DNA from: Notospermus geniculatus
Taxonomy: Eukaryota; Nemertea; Pilidiophora; Heteronemertea; Lineidae
Assembly: GCA_002633025.1 (NCBI GenBank)
Contig: NMRB01000020.1
Coordinates: 150,861 to 214,860 of the forward strand
DNA: 64,000 nt
Direction: 5' to 3'
In this document: piece after piece, positions 24,570-36,643 of the stretch
Position numbering within the stretch: the stretch's first letter is position 1
Layout of the letters: each line of letters opens with the position of its first letter
Notes under the pieces: model-generated
The model's input: the letters and a program-made list of their open reading frames with translations, nothing else
The model's database searches: none
What the model was told of the DNA's origin: nothing
Made by a program: the position numbers and the translations under genes

Positions 24570-24813
24570 CTGCGATATGCATTTTTCAAGATGAAGGAAG
24601 AAACCAAACACGTTGTAGCAGATCAGAGTTGTAATGAGATTCCTTGAGGTTTCTTTTGGAAGAAAATGTTTCTTAGTCTGCTGGTCACCAATTCAATTTA
24701 CAATTCTGTGATTACACTTCTGAAACAGGACAATGTAGGCCTATTTTGCCATTTAGCAGAGTATATCATATGTGATGCTGATAAATATCAGGAAGCTTTT
24801 AAGAGGGGTTTAA

Positions 24814-25095
24814 CACGTTCACTGCCGGGGACGTATAATTACGTCATAGTGGTTGCTTTGGTCCTTGCCAGGGACGTATATGTACGTCTTTAGGTCATGA
24901 TTTATCCATTCAAAATAAAATCATAGGCAAAGGCAAAGGTCCTCCCCCAGTGCCGAAGGACGTAACGTCCATTGGCACAGTGAAAGAAGGGGTAAGATTT
25001 GCTATAGGACGTAACATTCAATGGCACAGGCAATGTCTGAAAAATTCCTGGCAAGGACCACTGGACCCTCAAAAATGGCGTCGGCAGTGAACGTG
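24814..25095. mobile_element. piggyBac-like MITE (282 bp), TIR CACGTTCACTGCCG
   Basis: Perfect 14-bp termini CACGTTCACTGCCG...CGGCAGTGAACGTG flanked by TTAA (24810-24813, 25096-25099). The other copy has the single-TTAA empty site within GGGGTTTAAATATAAG at about 28117-28132. Interior carries repeated GGACGTA motifs. Confidence 0.88.
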
Positions 25096-26173
25096 TTAAA
25101 TATAAGTCGTCATTGATGAAGACGAACAAAGTTTTATTCCTCATTGGTAAGTTAATCATTTCCAGTTGTTTTTACTACAGGATGATACAGGTGTGCGTGA
25201 AATTCATCCACAGATTGGCTGCGTAGGAGAACTGTAGCTCCAGGCTGGATAGTAGGGTTAACTCCCACATAAAACTAGCAATCACTTAATGTTTGATCAG
25301 CCAGTCAGCACAATCGTTCTAGTAATGATGAAGATTTATCTGTGGTCTTTCAGCTTCACCCCTGACACAGCAGGGACATGCATGCAATACTAATCTAAAG
25401 GAACAAGATGGCAGAAAAAGCAATTACATGCATGTAAACACCCTTATTCAAAGTCAAATTTTTCAGTGGTGTGTTGGGGAATTGTCTTGTACTTTGTATT
25501 ATCACTACAAATGAACCATGCGGAATGTACTTAGGTCACGTTTAAACGCTATGGTAATGTTCCTTTAATCTTTGGAAAATACAATGAACGAGGCGATGTC
25601 CCGAGACCAAGGGATCCGTATGCCCAACTTTGTGTACATAGAAAGATAGTGTGCTACATCTTCGATCATTGCAAACACCTATAACCTTTCAGCAGGGAAC
25701 CTATTCTACAACTATGATGAACTGGGATAAAATCAGACCAAACTTGAAAGCAGATTCAAGTCCACTGGGTATCAGAAAAAAAATACTTCAGCAATGATTC
25801 CCACGAACAGATTTTGAGAGACAAAAAATCATAAAGTGACGATAAAAAATAAGTAGATTTGTTCAAGAAAGCTGCAAGATCAGCCTTCCTGGGGTGCCAG
25901 TGGAAACCGACATTGAGACCATTCTCATCAGCCACAACTCAGTTGGTATTATTGACCTAACCTTACAAACCAGCCGATGTCCCAATTATCTGGTGACTTG
26001 CTTGACCTTTTCAACAATGAAATGAAGGAACATAAGGCATGTAAGGATGACACCATTCCATTGAAGTACCTTCACTGCTTTTATAAGAATACTATCATCT
26101 AGTCTTTTGAGCCAAAGTTTTTAACACCAAGAAACATCATAAAGTGAGAGGATATTTGGCGATTCAAACTCAC

Positions 26174-27880
26174 GTTTGGGTGGTTTTCAATTATCTTGAC
26201 AACAGTGGATTCTTGCAGAGCACAGCAGGGAACACCAAGAGAATTTGTGGCCAGTATACAATCAGACTTCAACAAAGGTTCCGCATCAGGGTCACATGGC
26301 GTGCTGGACCACCCTAAGATAAGAGTGATCAATGGTAAATGAAGAATTCAGCGTATCTCTGGAGCCTTTATCAATCTCGCTTCTGATTCGCAAATTGAGA
26401 CTACAGTGGATGATATGCTCACACATCTTTCCACAAGTTTCATTCACCATCAAATCCTCAGCATCTATGTCCGAAGCTAAGTTATCAAGCAGATTCACAT
26501 TTCACATTCCAAGACCTCCAGCCACTTTTTCTATCAAAACACTTTGTTGAGTCATTGATAGTTTTAGATATCTCGAAGAACTATCCAAGGACCTTAGCAA
26601 TCATGTTGTGCGATTTGAGACAATCCACGAGATTTGCATGGTTGACTGGTGAACGAAAACAGGGGATCAGCAAGATTTACTACTCAACCATCGGAAAATA
26701 GATGACAGAGATTTTGATACCACTTCATCATTTGAACAAGGCCAATATATTGACTGAGTGAATTTAGGAAACATAGGTAAGGAAACTTACCCATGCATGA
26801 GTTGTGGATGTACGAAATTCACTTTTCAAAACCATTGCTTTTACAGCAAGCTGCTGCTTTAGAGCTGCAAACTTTCAGGCCAGATTTACCCAGCTCCAAG
26901 TGATGACAAGAAAATTGTTCAGAATGCAAACTCGACCAACAGTCACCTTGATAAAATCATTGGATTGAGACAGAGAAACGGTACATTGCCTGCTTTATGG
27001 TAACAATATAATGTAACCTCTATTGATAATGCTGTATCAACAAGAATCCACCTTTAACCCAATAGACCCTATGCCACCCTAAACCACCCTGCCGTGAGCT
27101 GCCTAGATGACCACGCCCACTTTTTGACAAAACTCCCCATCACCTTTAATGTAGAAATGAAAATCACCAATTACCGTATTTTCGCGACTATAGGGCGCGC
27201 CTGACTATAAGGCGCACCCCCTAATTTCACCCTAAACCCTTGACGAAATCCATACATAAGACGCACTGCCCTATAAGACGCACCTCCCTATAAGGCGCAG
27301 TCATCAGGTGAACTACAGCAATGTTATGCATCAAACTGACCTGGTTGTATGATTAATTAGCTTGTTTTGACAAGCTAATTAGCTTGTTGTGACACTTCTG
27401 ATCAAATTTTTGGACTCTATCTGCAGATAAGGCGCACCACCCTATAAGGCGCACCCCCAATTTTAGACCCTTCTTCATGAAAAAAGCCGCGCCTTATAGT
27501 CCGAAAAATACGGTACTGCCGGGAGCGCCACAATCCGCCATGTCTCAAGACACCAATACCGCCATAAACCGCCTTGACTCATTCTACTGTTCTCTATTCA
27601 GCTTAACGCAGTGGCATTTTGCGGCGGTTCAGGGCGGTGAAAGCTACAGATGGAAAGTGCAAAAAAATAGGCGGCTCTATTGGGTTAAGAAACATGAAGA
27701 TATGTAAACTCTTCTATTTTGCTCCCTCCCACTCTGATGTCATTGGATCCAATCTATCTGCTGCTATCCTACTACAACACAATATTCGATTACCACCTTA
27801 CGTTGTTACAGATGCAGCGCAATATGCCTGATAAGACACCCATTGAGGTGTTCCATTATTCAGTGTCTTTGGAAACCGTA
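26174..27880 (-). CDS. Unidentified exon-like cluster, second copy
   Basis: Counterparts at 27802-27880, about 26430-26484 and 26174-26313 with splice borders retained. Amino-acid differences from the first copy include Met/Val, Ile/Met and Gln/Leu. The linker candidate carries a 2-bp insertion that breaks its frame. The piggyBac-like MITE at 27058-27684 lies in the would-be intron. Confidence 0.22.
27058..27684. mobile_element. piggyBac-like MITE interrupted by a TA-target MITE
   Basis: Same TTAA-flanked element as at 24.1 kb, split by the insertion at 27174-27513. Confidence 0.82.
27174..27513. mobile_element. TA-target MITE (340 bp), TIR CCGTATTTTC
   Basis: Begins CCGTATTTTCGCGACTATAG and ends with the complement of CCGTATTTTTCGGACTATAA, with many internal CTATAAGGCGCACC motifs. 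TA occurs on both sides and the uninterrupted AATTACTGCC site is present at about 24214-24223 in the other copy. TA duplication and lack of coding capacity indicate a Tc1/mariner-type or other TA-inserting MITE. Confidence 0.9.
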
Positions 27881-28767
27881 CTGCGATATGCATTTTTCAA
27901 GATGAAGGAAGAAACCAAACACGTTGTAGCAGATCAGAGTTGTAATGAGATTCCTTGAGGTTTCTTTTGGAAGAAAATGTTTCTTAGTCTGCTGGTCACC
28001 AATTCAATTTTCAATTCTGTGATTACACTTCTGAAACAGGACAATGTAGGCCTATTTTGCCATTTAGCAGAGTATATCATATGTGATGCTGATAGATATC
28101 AGGAAGCTTTTAAGAGGGGTTTAAATATAAGTCGTCATTGATGAAGACGAACAAAGTTTTATTCCTCATTGGTAAGTTAATCATTTCCAGTTGTTTTTAC
28201 TACAGGATGATACAGGTGTGCGTGAAATTCATCCACAGACTGGCTGTGTAGGAGATCTGTAGCTCCAGGCTGGATAGTAGGGTTAACTCCCACATAAAAC
28301 TAGCAATCACTTAATGTTTGATCAGCCAGTCAGCACAATCGTTCTAGTAATGATGAAGATTTATCTCTGGTCTTTCAGCTTCACCCCTGACACAGCAGGG
28401 ACATGCATGCAATACTAATCTAAAGGAACAAGATGGCAGAAAAAGCAATTACATGCATGCCTGGCCACAACACCCATCACTCTGTTCACCTGATTATCAG
28501 GACACTGGTTGGGGAAATGATATTGTGTTGTGGTAGGGTGGTACTGGCACGGGTCCCTTAACCCTTTAATGCAGTAACATGTTCAGGGTTTAAGCTTTCT
28601 CCAATGACCCATTTAAAAACATTATGTCCTTCACTGCCGGCATAGGCAATGTACAAGGTTTCAGTCCACAGAGCCATCAACAGTTTCTTGGTACTGAAGT
28701 TGCTGTATAGGCCTGCACTTTTCATCGAACAATATGATAAAAATGAATGTCATCAACATTAAGAGTA

Positions 28768-29044
28768 CAGTATGTTGCACAATGACCTCCCTTCTGCACC
28801 GTACGCCATCCGCATACCACATGCAGCGTCATGCACGTACCGTCCTCGTTTCTTCTGCGGACGTCGTGCACCATCATGAAAGGCACGCAGTGACGACGTA
28901 ACGTCATTCGCCCGTGGTGCATGGACGTGAGGCAGAAGAGACACGTGACACACCCGTACCATATGCAATGAACTGAAGCGTACCCACCGCGTCACATCCG
29001 CGGAAGGTATGCGGATAAAGATAGGCCAATTGCGCAACGTACTG
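28768..29044. mobile_element. TA-flanked MITE, TIR CAGTAYGTTGCRCAAT
   Basis: CAGTATGTTGCACAATG at the left, complement of CAGTACGTTGCGCAATT at the right, TA on both sides. A second inner inverted pair is ATCCGCATACC/GGTATGCGGAT. The interior is CG-rich, unlike its surroundings. Confidence 0.72.
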
Positions 29045-30455
29045 TAAAACAATTGCAAATTATGTAGCACACCACCCGTGAGCACTTTATCAAATCTAGC
29101 CTATAACATCAATTTATGAAAACTGAATTGCAAATTATCGGAGCACATAAAAATTAGTAAGAACTAGGCATAAGTGTGCTTGAGGCATTGCACTTGCAGG
29201 CAGATATTCGTGCATATAGGCCTATAAGATCAGCAAGACCTATACATGCGATAAGTTTCCATTTGCTGTTCGGCTGGTTAGAAGATTTCCTTTGATGACT
29301 GCTGCTGTACCATGCACATCTGCTGCTATACCTTTCCTCCCGCTCAGCCACCGGGAGCTTTAGCTCCAGGTATATATAGAAACGAGCCTAGTTACAGGAG
29401 AAGACAGTAGTAACATGTTATTATTAATAGATATCGGGCAGCATGGCTACGGGAAAAGCGCAATCATAAAAGCACAACCCTGGGAAAGCCTTGAGGCTGC
29501 CAACAATCATAACAGCCACTATAAAGTGGCGATCGAATGATTCTAAACTTGCATCATTCCTTTGATTTTATTTAGTGTCATTCTTATCAGTGCATCAAAT
29601 AGACGTTTGTCAATTTCATGAACTGTTTGACTTCCATTCAAGATGAGAAGAAGCCATACTACAGCAGGTAGAAAACAACACATTTACATAAGATGCCATA
29701 GCTGATGAATCATAATTTCAGAGATTATCACAATCTAGGTGTACTGATATCTCCCAGGCTGGGATTAGGCTTATGAACAGCCCCTCTCCCTCAGGAATTC
29801 TCCTCAAGGAACTCATTTGAGATCATCTTTAATCATCCCCATGTCATGCACCTTTCACGTTCTTATCAAACATTTCTCGATCATGTGCGCTCTAAACTTC
29901 ACCCTGAAAAACAACTTAGTTTATCTCTAAGACATTCTAACAGGTCATCAGTCTCAGGTGTGCAAGTACTTACATGAAAAAAGTATGCACCGGTACATTC
30001 AAGATCTGATAAAGGAAGTGTATGCATTTCTATACTCGCGCACCAAAGGACATGCATAAGTAAAACCAAAATGCAACAGAATTGGCTATCAGTCATCAAA
30101 ATTGCAATGTGATTAGAAAACATCATATTATCATGTGCATCAATTCCTCCCAGCGGACCTATATGCATAAAGATACACTGCTCAGCTTCCCATTATAATA
30201 ACATGATACATAGTGAAGGTTGAACGGAGCAGATGGTTAGCTTGCTGATGGCCGTTGTAGCGATACTAAAGAACAATGAAATCTGCTGCATCTGAAATAC
30301 TAGTATCTCAGGATGATGCCATGGCCTGTGTGATTCATATACAGTAATATGATGCAAAAGACAGGTTCAAGGTTATATAGATGTCTCATGTTGCGCGCAT
30401 CAAATGACATTGCATACAATTTGCTTTTACTGAACCTTGCTGTACATCTGTCAGG
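29045..30455. other. No recognisable gene
   Basis: AT-rich single-copy sequence with short open frames only. A small hairpin GGGAGCTTTAGCTCC lies at about 29351-29365. Confidence 0.5.
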
Positions 30456-30458
30456 TTA

Positions 30459-30662
30459 AGCCTGCCGCACACGCTGAGCAAAAAGTCAGACGAGACCGTT
30501 TGCTCAGCAGATAGCTCGTGTGTGCGCATATTTTTCGGTGAGTTTTCTGCTTCGCGAGGCAGAAAACTCACCGAAAATTCGTGCACATGCGAGCTATCTG
30601 CTGAGCAAACAGTCTCGACTGACTTTTTTTGCTCAGCAGATAGCTCCAGTGTGCGGCAGGCT
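30459..30662. mobile_element. Palindromic MITE (204 bp), TTA target
   Basis: Starts AGCCTGCCGCACAC and ends GTGTGCGGCAGGCT, flanked by TTA (30456-30458, 30663-30665). Nearly the whole length folds back: CGGTGAGTTTTCTGC pairs with GCAGAAAACTCACCG at the tip, and GCTATCTGCTGAGCAAAC pairs with its complement lower down. Confidence 0.85.
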
Positions 30663-30665
30663 TTA

Positions 30666-31986
30666 GTCAGACAAACTATCGTAATGTTGCTGTTGCATGC
30701 TTTTTAGCATGATTATAAGTGCTGATGCAGAAATTCTGGTTTTCTCCTGCATTTAATTTGCAAATTGCCAATTCTTATCAACAGAGCTTTCTTTTTATGC
30801 AAAACAGACAGTTCAATATTTATAATTCTAATAATGACCTAAACTCACCCCTAGAATGTTTCGTGACATCATTATCTCAGATCAAATCATATTTTCAACA
30901 TGAATAAAAACCCTCTGTCATCCAGGTTCCAGATATTGAAATGGGATACTGCAGATAGTACGCTACAGTGTTTTTTCAGTCATCTATTTATGCTTGTTAC
31001 TACTATTCGATTGGTTGGGAAGCTACTACGTTTAGCCTTCGGCTAAAAATGTCTGATTCATTGTTGCTTTCAACTCAATAGTATCAAAGAAATTACCTGA
31101 TGGTGTCAGCTACTCATGTGTAAACAGTAGTATGATAAATATAGTAAGGGTTGCTTACGTAATATCATAAATATGACTTGATATATTTAAGGTAATATAC
31201 TACAGGGGCGATAAATTCCAAACAGGTTAAGTTACTTTTTTACTAAAAACAGCCAAATTTAAGCAGGATTTATACACTGCAGTACTTATCAGTTTATTAT
31301 ATACAATAAAACTTAATGTTTTCTTTACTTGCTGCTGTTGCCATGGCAAACAAAATAATCAGCAGCAAACACAAAAAGTAAAAATCAAAGCAAATCATGC
31401 AAACCAAATAATATGTTAGGTGTCTCAATAAAGAAAAGATATATTTCAAATGCATTTTCAACTAGAGTTTCCAACGCCAGTGCCACAGAAATCATATATT
31501 TATTAGCCATCTCAAGTTTATTTCATCAGCGCCACCCCAGGCAACGATTACAAAACAACCAAGACAATACTGCGGCCTACCAGACTTGCCCTATATTCCA
31601 TCCAAATCCATTTGTATATCATGGAAAGTTTCCAAAACAAACGAGAGAGGTTTATTTTGGGCGATTTCTCAATCCATCACTGTGTTACGGTAATGCGTGT
31701 GTAACCACTGATCGGTATCCCCCACAAAACTTTCTTCCACTTAATTAGGTAACGCTAAATGAAAGTAAATGTTGGCTTAATATGAATGGGTGGGTGGCAC
31801 CACAGAACTAGTCCGGGGATACTCGTGCGAGCAAAATCGGTCACTACATTTTCCATTTATCTTCATGTATTCATTAGACGAGTCAGTCAACTGGAATGAT
31901 TCTGGACTCAAGAGATGAGACAATGTAATGACACTAGACTTGAAAAGTGAATGAATGGGTGTACAGGGTGCTCCGATAAAATGTGT
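30666..31986. other. No recognisable gene
   Basis: An open frame of 111 codons at 31413-31748 has no recognised motif and no splice context. Otherwise empty. Confidence 0.45.
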
Positions 31987-32164
31987 GGCGGTCTAGGAAA
32001 ACCCGTTGGATGTCGCTGCGTGAAGGCTGTCAGATTGCCTGTGCATTGACTTGCTACTGTTTACCTGTTACGTAGTACATTTCAGCTATTGAAATGTGCG
32101 GGTTCACCAAGGCCATTTTACACTTTCCTCAAATGTGACATCCGGCGGGTTTTCCTAGACTGCC
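31987..32164. mobile_element. Short inverted-repeat element
   Basis: GGCGGTCTAGGAAAACCCG at the left and the complement of GGCAGTCTAGGAAAACCCG at the right; a further GGATGTC/GACATCC continues the stem. No clear target duplication. Confidence 0.65.
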
Positions 32165-32204
32165 TCGCAAATTACTCAGTCGGCAGCAGCCTTAGCCTGA
32201 TAGC

Positions 32205-32480
32205 CATGAGGATCCTTGATAACCTAGTGATTATCATGTCCGCTTAGGAAGCAGCAGGTGCCGGGTTCGAATCCCGGAGTATATGTGATTAATCATCCCG
32301 GCCTGGCTCTTCAATCATGGGACAGTAAGCTGCAGTGGGTGCCTTGTACCTTATGCTTTTGCAAGGGCAAGTGAAAGACACCACCAAGTGAGCAACATGA
32401 GTAGCTTGAGATGGACACTTCTGTACCAAGGCCAATAATGTACTTACCAGGGCTTCAGCCCTGAGTGGAAAAATCTACTC
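32205..32480 (+). repeat. tRNA-derived SINE
   Basis: A-box-like TTGATAACCTAGTGATTATC followed by B-box GGTTCGAATCC within a perfect CCGGG...CCCGG T-arm. The acceptor stem does not pair, so it is a SINE head rather than a tRNA gene. The 3' boundary is a guess from loss of SINE-like sequence. Confidence 0.6.
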
Positions 32481-33120
32481 GGCATATTTATTGGGACACG
32501 CTTTAGAGTGAAGCAGATAACACTGACATTGTGTCATAATCATAACCGCACTGTAGAGGCCTGTCAAAGCAATAATGAATATTCTCAGTTCTGATGTTTA
32601 CCTAACAACAAGATAACTGAAGCAAGAGATACTAGTTACCAAGCAGATGTTTGAAAAAAATGCTCAACAATAAGATGTGTTCTTAGTGATAACATGCCTA
32701 AGTTTTGCCATAAGATTACTTCTTATTTCAAGCAGAATAGCTAGATGAAAGTATTAAAAAGAATATTGACAGTGCGTCACAAACATGTTCTTCACTCAAT
32801 AATTCCCATCGTTATGACAGCAAGAAAACACCCCCAAACAAAAAGCTATTTCAAGCATAACCTAGATAAACGATAACTTAAAACCACTGACCACATCTCA
32901 CAATCCCCACGAATTTCTTTTCATCTGTGTCTGCAGGCCAAGTAATCAAAGTGGTGATTTGGACAAAGCTAAACAAATTAGATGCTCACCTCGTCTTCAA
33001 CATCACCTTTGCTAATTTTTTGCTTCAAAAGAGTTACACGACATGATAAGCTACACCAACCAATCAAAAGTGTCTAATTTGCATACAAAGCAGTTGCATC
33101 CATCCCATACTCATAATCGC

Positions 33121-33424
33121 TTTAAAGCCCCACAGTATTGAATTTTACGATTTTTTCAAAATGTTAGGAGAGTTCACATAAGAGGTCTCATAGCTTGTGA
33201 AGGTCCCCAAAATGATTGCCCGATACGTATTTCAGAGAATCAAGGCCTAGTTTTCAGCACTCATTATAAAAAGCTGCAGGGAGAGCCCTAATGTATTCGG
33301 GGAGAGCGCAGTACATTTTACACGTCATGACGTCGTACACTGACGTCAAGAATCGCAGCGATGATTTGCGTTTTTCACATTCAATACAGTGGGACTTTAA
33401 TAAAGCCCCACTGTATTGAATGTA
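33121..33424. mobile_element. MITE-like element, TIR AAAGCCCCACAGTATTGAA
   Basis: TTTAAAGCCCCACAGTATTG opens it; TTCAATACAGTGGGACTTTA at 33380-33399 closes it and is followed at once by a second inverted copy of the terminus (TAAAGCCCCACTGTATTGAA). Confidence 0.65.
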
Positions 33425-34710
33425 AGTACCGGTAAAGAAATCAAAAGATTCCTGTCAATCATCACCACGCCTCACACAACTGTACAGAGCTTTTCTTCCT
33501 AAAGCATTTAAATCAACACTTCACACAATCACAGAATATTTCTTCAAAGGGTTAACATGCATCAAATCTTTTACTGCATCCTGCACACATGAGAGGACGG
33601 CTTATCAATTAATTATTGATTTTTGGTAAGTTTGATTGGCAAATCAATTACATATCCCATCAAGTGGATATCAATTTTCAAAAAATGCTACTGAGGGAAG
33701 AAAGATCGCAGGAACTGTTTACCGATCAAGGGGGGGGGGGGACAAGATAGAGATAGAGGATGCGTTTTTGGAGTTCTGACCAAAAGTGTGGTGCACCAGG
33801 GAGGAGGTCAGGTTCTGTTTACACTAAACTGCAAATATCTTGAGAAAACATTGTGAAGATTTTCAAGGACATCATGCAGAAGATGTGAAGCGACAGACAA
33901 GAGTTCATGTGGGTCAAATAGACCCAGGAGTAGGAAGTTCATCCTAATAGTTGATCCTTGTTGGCAGTGCAGGAAACTGTGGGAGCTTCAACCAGGTGTC
34001 AAGAATAACCCAAAGAGCATTTGATTATATCATATCTTGCTCTGTGGGAGTGATGGTAGACTAGAAGTCTATAGGTGCAAAAGGATTGAAAAATGCCTTC
34101 GGCATAGATAAGCTAGCGACTACGTACACCTACGCACCTACACACAGCGATGGAAAGAACTAGTCTCCCACAGTAAACCTCCCCAACGACTACGCATGCT
34201 GAATATCGTTTGAATATCGTTTTTAATCTAAATAAATCGTAAAAGGGGACTCCGTCAATACCCAGAGAAGGTTCAATACTCCTATAATATGCCAACTGTC
34301 ACTCAATCTGAAATAACTCTTTTTTGCTTGGAAATTCAGGGTTTTGCTGACAAAAGAAACACCATTCAAAGGGTTGAAAGATCAAACCAACTCTTCATGA
34401 TACACCAATGAGCGGGCAAATGTAGTTAGAACATCTTCGAATAGTGAAATTCCTTAGCCACTCAACTAAAAGTTGGCTACATTATTTCCATTTATTTCAG
34501 ATACTTCCTCCAACAGGCCAACCAGTTATAATAAAACTATAGCAGGTAAACCAATGCTAAGTATATGAACCAAAGAATAGACCATGGGTTTGAAAGGATT
34601 GCTGTTGTTTTCCACACTATCTCACATTTAATCAATATACATGTATGTATAATATGTTTTCTACAGAGAAATGAAATCAAAGTAGGCCTATTCAGTATGT
34701 AAAGACATGC

Positions 34711-34977
34711 TTAACTCAATTCTCTATGAGATAAGCTTAGGACTAACCCAATTTCCACCATACCAAGGCCTACAACAAACAGACATAGCCCCAGACCACA
34801 CGGCAATGGGCCCATGCCAAAGCAACCATTCACTAGGCCTAGTGGTCGCATGAGTTTAATAGCAAGACTGCCGTTTGCACTAAGGACGTCAACTGGTTTC
34901 ACAAGACGTGATTTACCAACAGGAAAATAAACTGTTGTATTAGTAGACGACACCATGCGTGAATTTGGCATTACCAT
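34711..34977 (-). CDS. Weak candidate first exon or small ORF (88 aa)
   Basis: Open frame starting MVMPNSRMVSSTNTTVYFPV with a hydrophobic stretch near residues 58-80, in a locally CG-richer region (34980-35250). No family recognised and no confirmed splice partner. Confidence 0.15.
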   Translation of the reverse strand: MVMPNSRMVSSTNTTVYFPVGKSRLVKPVDVLSANGSLAIKLMRPLGLVNGCFGMGPLPCGLGLCLFVVGLGMVEIGLVLSLSHRELS

Positions 34978-35149
34978 TTGCGGAAAACAACGACCGAAAA
35001 AGCATGTCAGCGACGAGCGTCGTCTGCTCGCCCAGATGGGGCAACAAAATCTCTAAAATCGACCGTGAAATTCTGAAATTCAGGGCAAATCATTGAAATT
35101 CACCGCAGATTTCAATGTTTCTAGCACAGTGCGCCCCCTCTTTGCCGAA

Positions 35150-35167
35150 ATCGTGGATCCGCCCCTG
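35150..35167. mobile_element. Isolated hAT-like terminus
   Basis: GTGGATCCGCCCCTG matches the terminal motif (CAGGGGCGGATCCA, complement) of the element at 36644-37314. No matching left end was found nearby, so it is likely a fragment. Confidence 0.35.
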
Positions 35168-35816
35168 ATGCATCTCCGATTTTTTTCCGGGATTTTCCTG
35201 CTATCGTCGCCATTTAGTACCTGACGACCGAGGAAGGCTGGGTTACGGGGGTGGGTAGGCAACTCGGAGTCCACCCAATGCTGTCTGCTTTATATTTATT
35301 TAGCCATGGGAATTAGACTCCGATTGTATTCTGCGGGACTGTTTACTCCGAATTATGACTTGCAAGTTATTTTAGCTGCATCACCATTATAACGACCAAA
35401 CAACTGCGGCAATCATGATCAGGGGGCGGAGGGAACAATCCACGATGTGAAGAGAAATGGGCAATAAAGAAAATTACATTGACATTATATATAGAGTATG
35501 AAATCTGCAGTCATTGTGGTTATTGGGATGAGCCACAAAACCGTTGTCCTATTGTGATTCCAAATATCATCCAAAAATTCTTTCGTTCGGCGTGTCCTAC
35601 TTTTGTGACGTCATGGAGGGCGAGTCGCCTCGGGTGATGACATTCTTGGCAAGGAATTTCTCGTGATTATGAAGAATATCATGTTTTATTCTCTTTTTTA
35701 TGTAGGTTGCATTTCCCTGGGTACGGCCGAGGAGCGAGTAGGCTGGGAATAATGACGACCGACCGACTCTTTACGGTGACGCGGAATGAAGAAACGCGTA
35801 GCTATGGAAATTTCGA

Positions 35817-36161
35817 ATGGGTGGGCCCAAATTCATAAAACCAACAGCGTCATTTGTGTTATTCAGCATCCCGTTTCTTTGGGCGTTTTTGCTATCCAGG
35901 GAAAGTGTCTGCGGGGGCTCTGCGGAGGTACAAATATCTTTTTTTCATTTGTATGCGCACAATAGCCTTCTCTCAGTCTCAAAAGAAGACACAGCGGTTG
36001 AGACGCAAATAAGTGATTGCCGTCTATCCATATCCATAATGGAAGGAAGTAACTTTTTTGCACCAGGATTGTTCTTGGATGCTTCTGTCGATGTTTTTCA
36101 AAAGGCAAATGTCCTGATGAGTTGGGTTGTTCCGAATACTTGGCGTTTCCTCATTGAGTAA
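35817..36161 (+). CDS. Weak candidate small secreted protein (114 aa)
   Basis: Single open frame with a hydrophobic N-terminus (SFVLFSIPFLWAFLL) followed by CGGSA, which could be a signal peptide, and an AATAAA overlapping the stop codon. No family resemblance, no duplicate for comparison. It may be chance in AT-rich DNA. Confidence 0.15.
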   Translation: MGGPKFIKPTASFVLFSIPFLWAFLLSRESVCGGSAEVQISFFHLYAHNSLLSVSKEDTAVETQISDCRLSISIMEGSNFFAPGLFLDASVDVFQKANVLMSWVVPNTWRFLIE

Positions 36162-36643
36162 TAAATAGCTTGCTGAAGTCACTGAACTCGGCTAAAAATA
36201 AATTGCCAGAAGCCATGATTGTCTGGAAGGGTTTTTAGACGGGATAGCAGACGACGCCGATTATGGTGTAGCCTAGTGGCAGATGATAGAACTAATTTGC
36301 TGGTCAGCTGTTCTGTTGTCTATTCGGCTTAGCAATAAATAATCTGACGTGGTATAATGGGAAACAACAGCGGACCTTGTCTGATCCTTGTGGGACACTG
36401 ACGCTGCATATAAAAAAAACAAAGCAAAGAAACACCAGTCATTTTGGTAAAGAAGCACTATTTATTTCCAAAAGAACTAGCCCCCAGTATTAAAATTATA
36501 TATCACTCTCTACACCCAGCAACACAGATTTTTTCGATTATAAAATCATGATTCAGAGACAAAATGACACACTATATCTGCAACAATTAGAAAGACATTG
36601 ATACAGGAAAATATCAACAAAGCAATCACTCAGGGTATCAATC

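Larger units (their letters stand above)
22476..25436. repeat. Tandem segment 2, first copy
   Basis: About 3 kb repeated at 25558-28459. This copy carries a 282-bp TTAA-flanked element (24814-25095) and about 110 bp around half of a foldback element (near 22582-22694), both absent from the other copy. The shared right edge is ATTACATGCATG. Confidence 0.92.
25558..28459. repeat. Tandem segment 2, second copy
   Basis: Second copy of the 3-kb segment, separated from the first by 121 bp of unrelated sequence. It contains a 340-bp TA-flanked element (27174-27513) missing from the first copy. Confidence 0.92.

Noticed and set aside
32205-32280. tRNA gene
   Set aside because: A- and B-box and T-arm are present but the acceptor stem does not pair; more likely a SINE head.
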